In this document: piece after piece, positions 59,602-64,000 of the stretch
Position numbering within the stretch: position 1 is the stretch's first letter
Layout: every line of letters starts with the position of its first letter
Assembly (NCBI GenBank): GCA_034508935.3
Contig: CM067443.1
Location: forward strand, 49,769,899 to 49,833,898
Direction of reading: 5' to 3'
DNA length: 64,000 nucleotides
From: Berghia stephanieae
Taxonomy: Eukaryota; Mollusca; Gastropoda; Nudibranchia; Aeolidiidae
Notes under the pieces: generated by a model
Told to the model about the DNA's origin: nothing
Seen by the model: only the letters and a program-made list of their open reading frames with translations
Databases searched by the model: none
Translations under genes and position numbers: made by a program

Positions 59602-59776
59602 TGTAGCATCTACTTTACTGGAAACAACAAACAATGAAAGCAATGTGTAGTGAATTTTATAAATTTAATGAGTTCTCTCGTGTTTACGTTTTTGTCTGAT
59701 CTGACGTGTAGAGTAGTCTTGCAGTCAGCAGTATGTGGTAAGTCTTCGTAGTTCGTAGGAAACGGAGATCGCCACA
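59602..59776 (-). repeat. 3' LTR of the Ty3/gypsy element
   Basis: 175 bp; sense strand starts TGTGGCGATCTCCG and ends GATGCTACA (TG...CA). A G-run (complement of CCCCCCC at 59781-59787) just upstream serves as polypurine tract. Confidence 0.93.
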
Positions 59777-59796
59777 CATGCCCCCCCAAACACGGA

Positions 59797-62700
59797 CTAG
59801 TCATCTTTGTAGTACCGAGGTCGTTTAATGGTACGTCCTGAGCGAGATAGCTTCTTAGTAGGCACTACGTTAGTATCATCAGAAGAAGTACGGGAGTTTT
59901 GTATGTTTCTGTTCGTATTCGGTGGGCGTCCACGACGAGGTGGGGTGGCAAGGGAAACTGGTTGCGTAGAATCGACAAATGCAGCTTTAAGTCGGTCGAT
60001 CGAAATCCGTTCTGCTTTGCCACCAACATCGATCAGGAATTGTTTATCTCCAGGGGTTATGACAACATAGGGACCTGTATACGGCTTCTGAAGGGGTCCT
60101 CGGTGGGTGTCAACACGGATGTAAACATATTTCGCTGACATCAAGTTCTTGGGTAAATTTGTTTGATGATAGCCGTGATGATGTGTTGGCCGTGGTGAAT
60201 GAAGGGACACGTTTTGCCGAAAGGTTGCCAAAAAGTCTTTAGCGTGGAAGTCTGAAGGATGGTCAGGTATAAACTCTCCAGGGATTGTTAAAGGTTCTCC
60301 GTATACTAATTCAGCTGAAGAATGACCGATATCATCCTTAGGTGCAGTTCTTAAACCAAGCAGAACCCAAGGTAGCTCATCCACCCAATTTGGAGTTATT
60401 AGACGAGCTTTGAGGGATGATTTCAAGGACCGATGAAACCGTTCAATCATGCCGTTGGACTGAGGGTGATACGCAGTTGTGTGATGAATCTGCACACCAA
60501 GTTGACTGGCCATCTGTTTCCATAGCGTGGATGTAAATTGTGAGCCCTGTCAGAAGTTATATCAACAGGAATACCAAACCGCGAGATCCAATTGGAGATC
60601 AGGGCTTTTGCACATTCTTCTGTTGTTGTGGTTTGTAACGGTATTGCCTCAGGCCATCGGGTGTTCCTGTCAATTATAGTAAGGAGATGGGTGAACCCCC
60701 TTGACTGAGGTAATGGTCCAAAGAGGTCAATGTTTATATGTGAGAATCGCTTTCCTGGGACATGGAATGTTTCTAACGGTGCTCGTATATGTTTTTGAAT
60801 TTTCGAAGATTGGCAGTTGTGACATTGCTTAACCCATGCTGACACTTCTTTCTTAAGACCATGCCAGATAAACTTCTTGCTGATAAGTCTGACTGTGGCC
60901 TTAACTCCAGGATGACTCATATTATGAATAATTTCGAAAACCGGTCTTCTGAAGTCGGTAGGAACGATAGGTCTTGGGTAGCCAGTTGAGATGTCACAAA
61001 TTAACTCTGGACCCGAGTCAACGGATGTTTTGACGATTTTGAGGCTTGTTAATGCAGTTTTGTAAGCCTGTATGTCAATGCTATTTTCTTGGGATTCCGC
61101 CATAGCTTGATAGTCGATGCCAATTGAGACTGAGTTTGTAACTGCTCTTGAGAGACAATCTGCGACAGTGTTGTTTTTTCCAGAAATGTGTCGGATGTCA
61201 GTTGTGAACTCGGATATGGCAGATAAGTGCCTTTGTTGACGAGCTGACCATGGTTCAGTTGATTTGGACATGGCATGGATTAATGGTTTATGGTCAGTAA
61301 AAATAGCGAATTGTCTCCCTTCAATGATGAAACGGAAATGACGGATGGCTAAGTGAATGCCAAGCAACTCCCTATCAAAGGTACTGTATTTCTGTTCAGG
61401 TTTACGTAACTGCCTGCTGAAAAATGCCAATGGTTCCCAATTACCTTGATGATTAAGTTGTTCAAGGACAGCGCCCACAGCTTGGTCGGAGGCGTCAGAC
61501 GTTAAAGCGAGGGGTGAGTTCAAGCAAGGATGGGCTAACATTGTAGCGTTACTTAGTGCATTTTTACCGTCAGTAAAGGCTTTCAACATTTCTTGCGTCC
61601 ACGTAAGTGCTTGGCGTTGTTTTTTGACTTTCAAAGCACTATATAGGGGTCGAAGTATTTCAGCTAGTCTCGGAATGAAACGATGGTAAAAATTCAACAT
61701 CCCGAGGAACTCTTGAAGTGACTTGATGGTTTTTGGTTGTGGAAATTGTTTAACAGCCTCAATTTTTGTCGCCGTTGGGACAGATCCAGAATGCGAGATG
61801 TGATGGCCAAGGAAGTTAAGAGATCTCACACCGAAAAGACATTTCTCAAGACGGATAACGAGGCCTTGGTTTCTAAGTCTTTCGAATACGATTTTGAGAT
61901 GTTCCATGTGTTCTGCCTCAGTTGAACTTGCAACCAGAATGTCGTCTAAATAACAAAATACGTAGTCTAAATCTTGTAAAATGGAGTCCATTAAACGTTG
62001 GAATGCTTGTGCTGCATTTTTTAATCCAAATGGCATTCTTAAGAACTCCCAAAGGCCGAAAGGGGTTATCACTGCCGTTTTTGGGACGTCTTCTGGAGCG
62101 ACTGGAATTTGGTGGTATCCTCTGACAAGGTCGATCTTCGAGAAGATGATCTTACCGTCTAAGTTTGCTGTAAAATCATGAATGTGTGGGACAGGATATC
62201 GATCTGGTATAGTAGCATCGTTAAGTCGACGAAAATCTCCGCAGAGACGCATTGTGCCATCAGCCTTGGGGACCATGTGTAATGGGGAAGCCCAAGGGTT
62301 CTTTGATTTTTGAATTATGCCCATTTTCTCCATTTCCAAAAATTCCTTTTTTGCACACAAGAGTTTTTCTGGAGCCAGGCGACGAGCACGTGCGAATACT
62401 GGGCGACCTTTGGTTGTGATGAAATGTTGCACGCCATGTTTCACAGTTGCCGTTGAAAATGTTGGTTGAAGTAGTTCTGGATAGTTATTCAATAATTTTC
62501 TGAATGTATTGCAGTTCGGCTCGAGTGGTGAGAGTTCGGCGGTTTGCGCAAACTGAACTTACTGAACAAGGTACGTGCGAAAACGTTTCAGCGTCGATAA
62601 GGCGTCGACCACGAATATCCACAAGCAGATTATGATGACGTAGAAAATCTGCTCCAAGTAGGGGACGCTTGACATCAGCTTTGATAAGTCGTGCATTGAA

Positions 62701-62950
62701 TGAACGCGATCCAATACGTATGTTAGTTTCAAAGCATCCGTATGTTTTTATTGTAGAACCATTAGCAGCTTGTAATGCGATATCAGAGGAACCCAAGCTT
62801 TTGTCTGATGCAGAGGCGGGTGTGACAGATACTTGAGCTCCAGTATCTACTAAAAAACGTCGGTTTGAATTTTCATCGACGACGATGAGTTGGAGATTTT
62901 TTGATGTGGGCGCGTTGGCTGAGTAAGAATCCGGGTCGACAGCAGAATTT
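59797..62950 (-). pseudogene. pol region of the Ty3/gypsy element
   Basis: Domain order protease, reverse transcriptase, RNase H, integrase, which defines Ty3/gypsy. Landmarks: protease VDTGAQVSV; reverse transcriptase [15 protein letters not shown] and YLDDILVAS; RNase [21 protein letters not shown]; integrase zinc-binding HPGVKATV...HNCQSSK and core [13 protein letters not shown]; then a basic C-terminal tail with GRPPNTNRN. Long frames persist but the whole is not one uninterrupted frame; treated as a fossil. Confidence 0.9.
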
Positions 62951-63635
62951 ACTGTTGACCCGGCTTGGCGTTTCCCTGGTTCTTCTTGTTTTTCTTGAAT
63001 GAATTGAAGAGTTTGCATGTTTGTGCACATCGACGGGCATTTGAACCAAACCGTTGATGGTACCAGCAGAGGGAATCTATTTCACTGGTCATGGTTGGTG
63101 TGTCAACTTCACAAGTAGTATGAGAAATTGAAAAGGAGTTAGAGTTTGAGTGAGCAGCGTAGAAAAAATTGTCAGCTTCTCTGGCAAGTGCCCTGTAATC
63201 ATCCAGATTGGACGAGTTTGCTAATGGAAGTCTGATGTTTGCTGGAAGTTGTCTTAAGAATAACTGTCTGAAGAGCAGACAGGGCTTGTGTTTGCCGAGG
63301 AGCACTAACATCCTGTCCATTAACTCGGATGGCTTTAAGTCGCCCAAACCATTCATGTTGAGTAGAGATTCCGCTCTCTCTGTTTCCGAAAGGCCGAACG
63401 CAGACAGCAGGAAGTTTTTCAGTATTTCATATTTACCTTCCTTGGGTGGTGATGATAGAATAGCAAGGGCTCTAGTTGCTGTGTCTGAGTCTAAGGCAGC
63501 CACTACATAGTAGTACTTTGTTTCATCGCTTGTTACATCGCGTAAGGCAAATTGTGCCTCGCTTTGTGCAAACCACGCTGAAGGACAAGTGGTCCAGAAT
63601 GTGGGCAATTTCAATGCTACGGCGTCGATAGACAT
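62949..63635 (-). CDS. gag-like region of the Ty3/gypsy element
   Basis: About 228 codons. The N-terminal two thirds resemble retrotransposon capsid (KLPTFWTTCPSAWFAQSEAQ, LPANIRLPLANS). Near the C-terminus is an atypical knuckle C-x2-H-x9-C-x3-C, the CHCC type described for CsRn1 elements instead of the usual CCHC. A basic Lys/Gln/Gly tail follows. Fossil element part; no host function inferred. Confidence 0.85.
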   Translation of the reverse strand: MSIDAVALKLPTFWTTCPSAWFAQSEAQFALRDVTSDETKYYYVVAALDSDTATRALAILSSPPKEGKYEILKNFLLSAFGLSETERAESLLNMNGLGDLKPSELMDRMLVLLGKHKPCLLFRQLFLRQLPANIRLPLANSSNLDDYRALAREADNFFYAAHSNSNSFSISHTTCEVDTPTMTSEIDSLCWYHQRFGSNARRCAQTCKLFNSFKKNKKNQGNAKPGQQ

Positions 63636-63718
63636 GTTTATTATTATTATGTTCTTGTGAAGAGTTGAACTGGTAAATAGTAATAATAATAATATATACC
63701 TATCTCTTAAGTTGTTTT

Positions 63719-63733
63719 ACGTCGGGGTCACCA
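63719..63733 (-). other. Primer binding site matching tRNA-Trp
   Basis: Sense TGGTGACCCCGACGT is complementary to the 3' end of animal tRNA-Trp, one base from the LTR. tRNA-Trp priming is a known trait of the CsRn1 group. Confidence 0.8.
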
Positions 63734-63734
63734 A

Positions 63735-63909
63735 TGTAGCATCTACTTTACTGGAAACAAAAAACAATGAAAGCAATGTGTAGTGAATTTTATAAATTTA
63801 ATGAGTTCTCTCGTGTTTACGTTTTTGTCTGATCTGACGTGTAGAGTAGTCTTGCAGTCAGCAGTATGTGGTAAGTCTTCGTAGTTCGTAGGAAACGGAG
63901 ATCGCCACA
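63735..63909 (-). repeat. 5' LTR of the Ty3/gypsy element
   Basis: 175 bp, identical to 59602-59776 except one base. Confidence 0.93.
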
Positions 63910-64000
63910 GTAGCCACTCCCACGCCTCGTTCTGAAAAAAGTCCGCGAAATTAAAGGGGAGGCAAGAGAAAATCAGCTGATCGTTAAAATAGTAACAGAA
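63910..64000. other. Right flank of the LTR element
   Basis: Too short to interpret; nothing recognised. Confidence 0.4.

Larger units (their letters stand above)
59602..63909 (-). mobile_element. Ty3/gypsy LTR element, CsRn1-type
   Basis: Fossil provirus-like element on the minus strand, 4.3 kb. Parts, 5' to 3': 5' LTR (63735-63909), primer site, gag (about 62.95-63.64 kb), protease (about 62.5-62.95), reverse transcriptase and RNase H (about 61.1-62.45), integrase (about 59.85-60.95), polypurine run, 3' LTR (59602-59776). The LTRs differ at one position in 175 that I can find, so it is young. Long frames survive and it looks close to whole, with roughly one or two breaks beyond any read-through the family may use. 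No envelope gene. No clear target duplication. Confidence 0.93.

Noticed and set aside
58910-59650. 246-codon plus-strand frame
   Set aside because: The first half is repeat-encoded (Val/Glu, then poly-Asp); the remainder has no splice support, homology or typical coding composition.

Overview
This window is animal nuclear DNA, AT-rich and almost entirely non-coding. Spliced genes with GT-AG introns, a metazoan-type ribosomal protein gene, very dense microsatellites, long G/C homopolymers and several SINE and LINE families point to a marine invertebrate. A mollusc is my best guess; AGATCT/CTAGATCT-rich stretches near 3.06-3.12 kb are a weak hint of a gastropod. The species cannot be fixed from sequence alone.

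One host gene can be read completely: RPL37A (eL43), minus strand, four coding exons between 23154 and 17459, encoding 92 residues, the usual family length. Its promoter side has an ETS-type site and a pyrimidine-rich leader, and its AATAAA overlaps the stop codon. Intron 3 has been filled by an L2-type LINE and SINE pieces. Other probable host sequence is fragmentary: a plus-strand terminal exon at 1869-2117 with a poly(A) signal; a minus-strand terminal exon at 44982-45781 rich in N-glycosylation sequons; and a possible minus-strand internal exon at 49135-49213 whose phase fits the latter.

Most of the rest is mobile DNA. I define five retroposon families. R1 is about 540 bp, without a tRNA head, and has more than a dozen copies. 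R2 is about 330 bp, with three nearly identical copies. SINE-1 has a tRNA head and an L2-like 3' tail. SINE-2 and SINE-3 also have tRNA heads. R1 and R2 end in stem-loops with nearly the same loop but different, compensating stems. The SINE-1 tail matches the 3' end of the L2 LINE at 17.6-18.8 kb, which makes a likely SINE/LINE pair.

DNA transposons: a 3.84-kb element with TTAA target duplications (10726-14565) that carries promoter- and exon-like sequence; a hAT-like element whose interior is a 1.7-kb GTGGTA-type minisatellite (8552-10661, with relatives at 46.7 and 57.4 kb); a 1.31-kb element with perfect 26-bp terminal inverted repeats and TTA duplications that carries an intron-containing gene fragment (55761-57070); and several MITEs. 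The stretch 50622-51303 is a nest of palindromes around SINE and LINE debris. LINEs are an RTE-like element with a trinucleotide tail (52337-55655), the L2 copy and an old remnant at 23.34-24.29 kb. At the right end (59602-63909) lies a young Ty3/gypsy element of the CsRn1 type, with LTRs differing at one position and a primer site matching tRNA-Trp.

The mobile elements interact: SINEs lie inside other repeats, a local duplication preserves an empty site for one R2 insertion, and the 5' end of an R1 copy has expanded into a 67-bp minisatellite.
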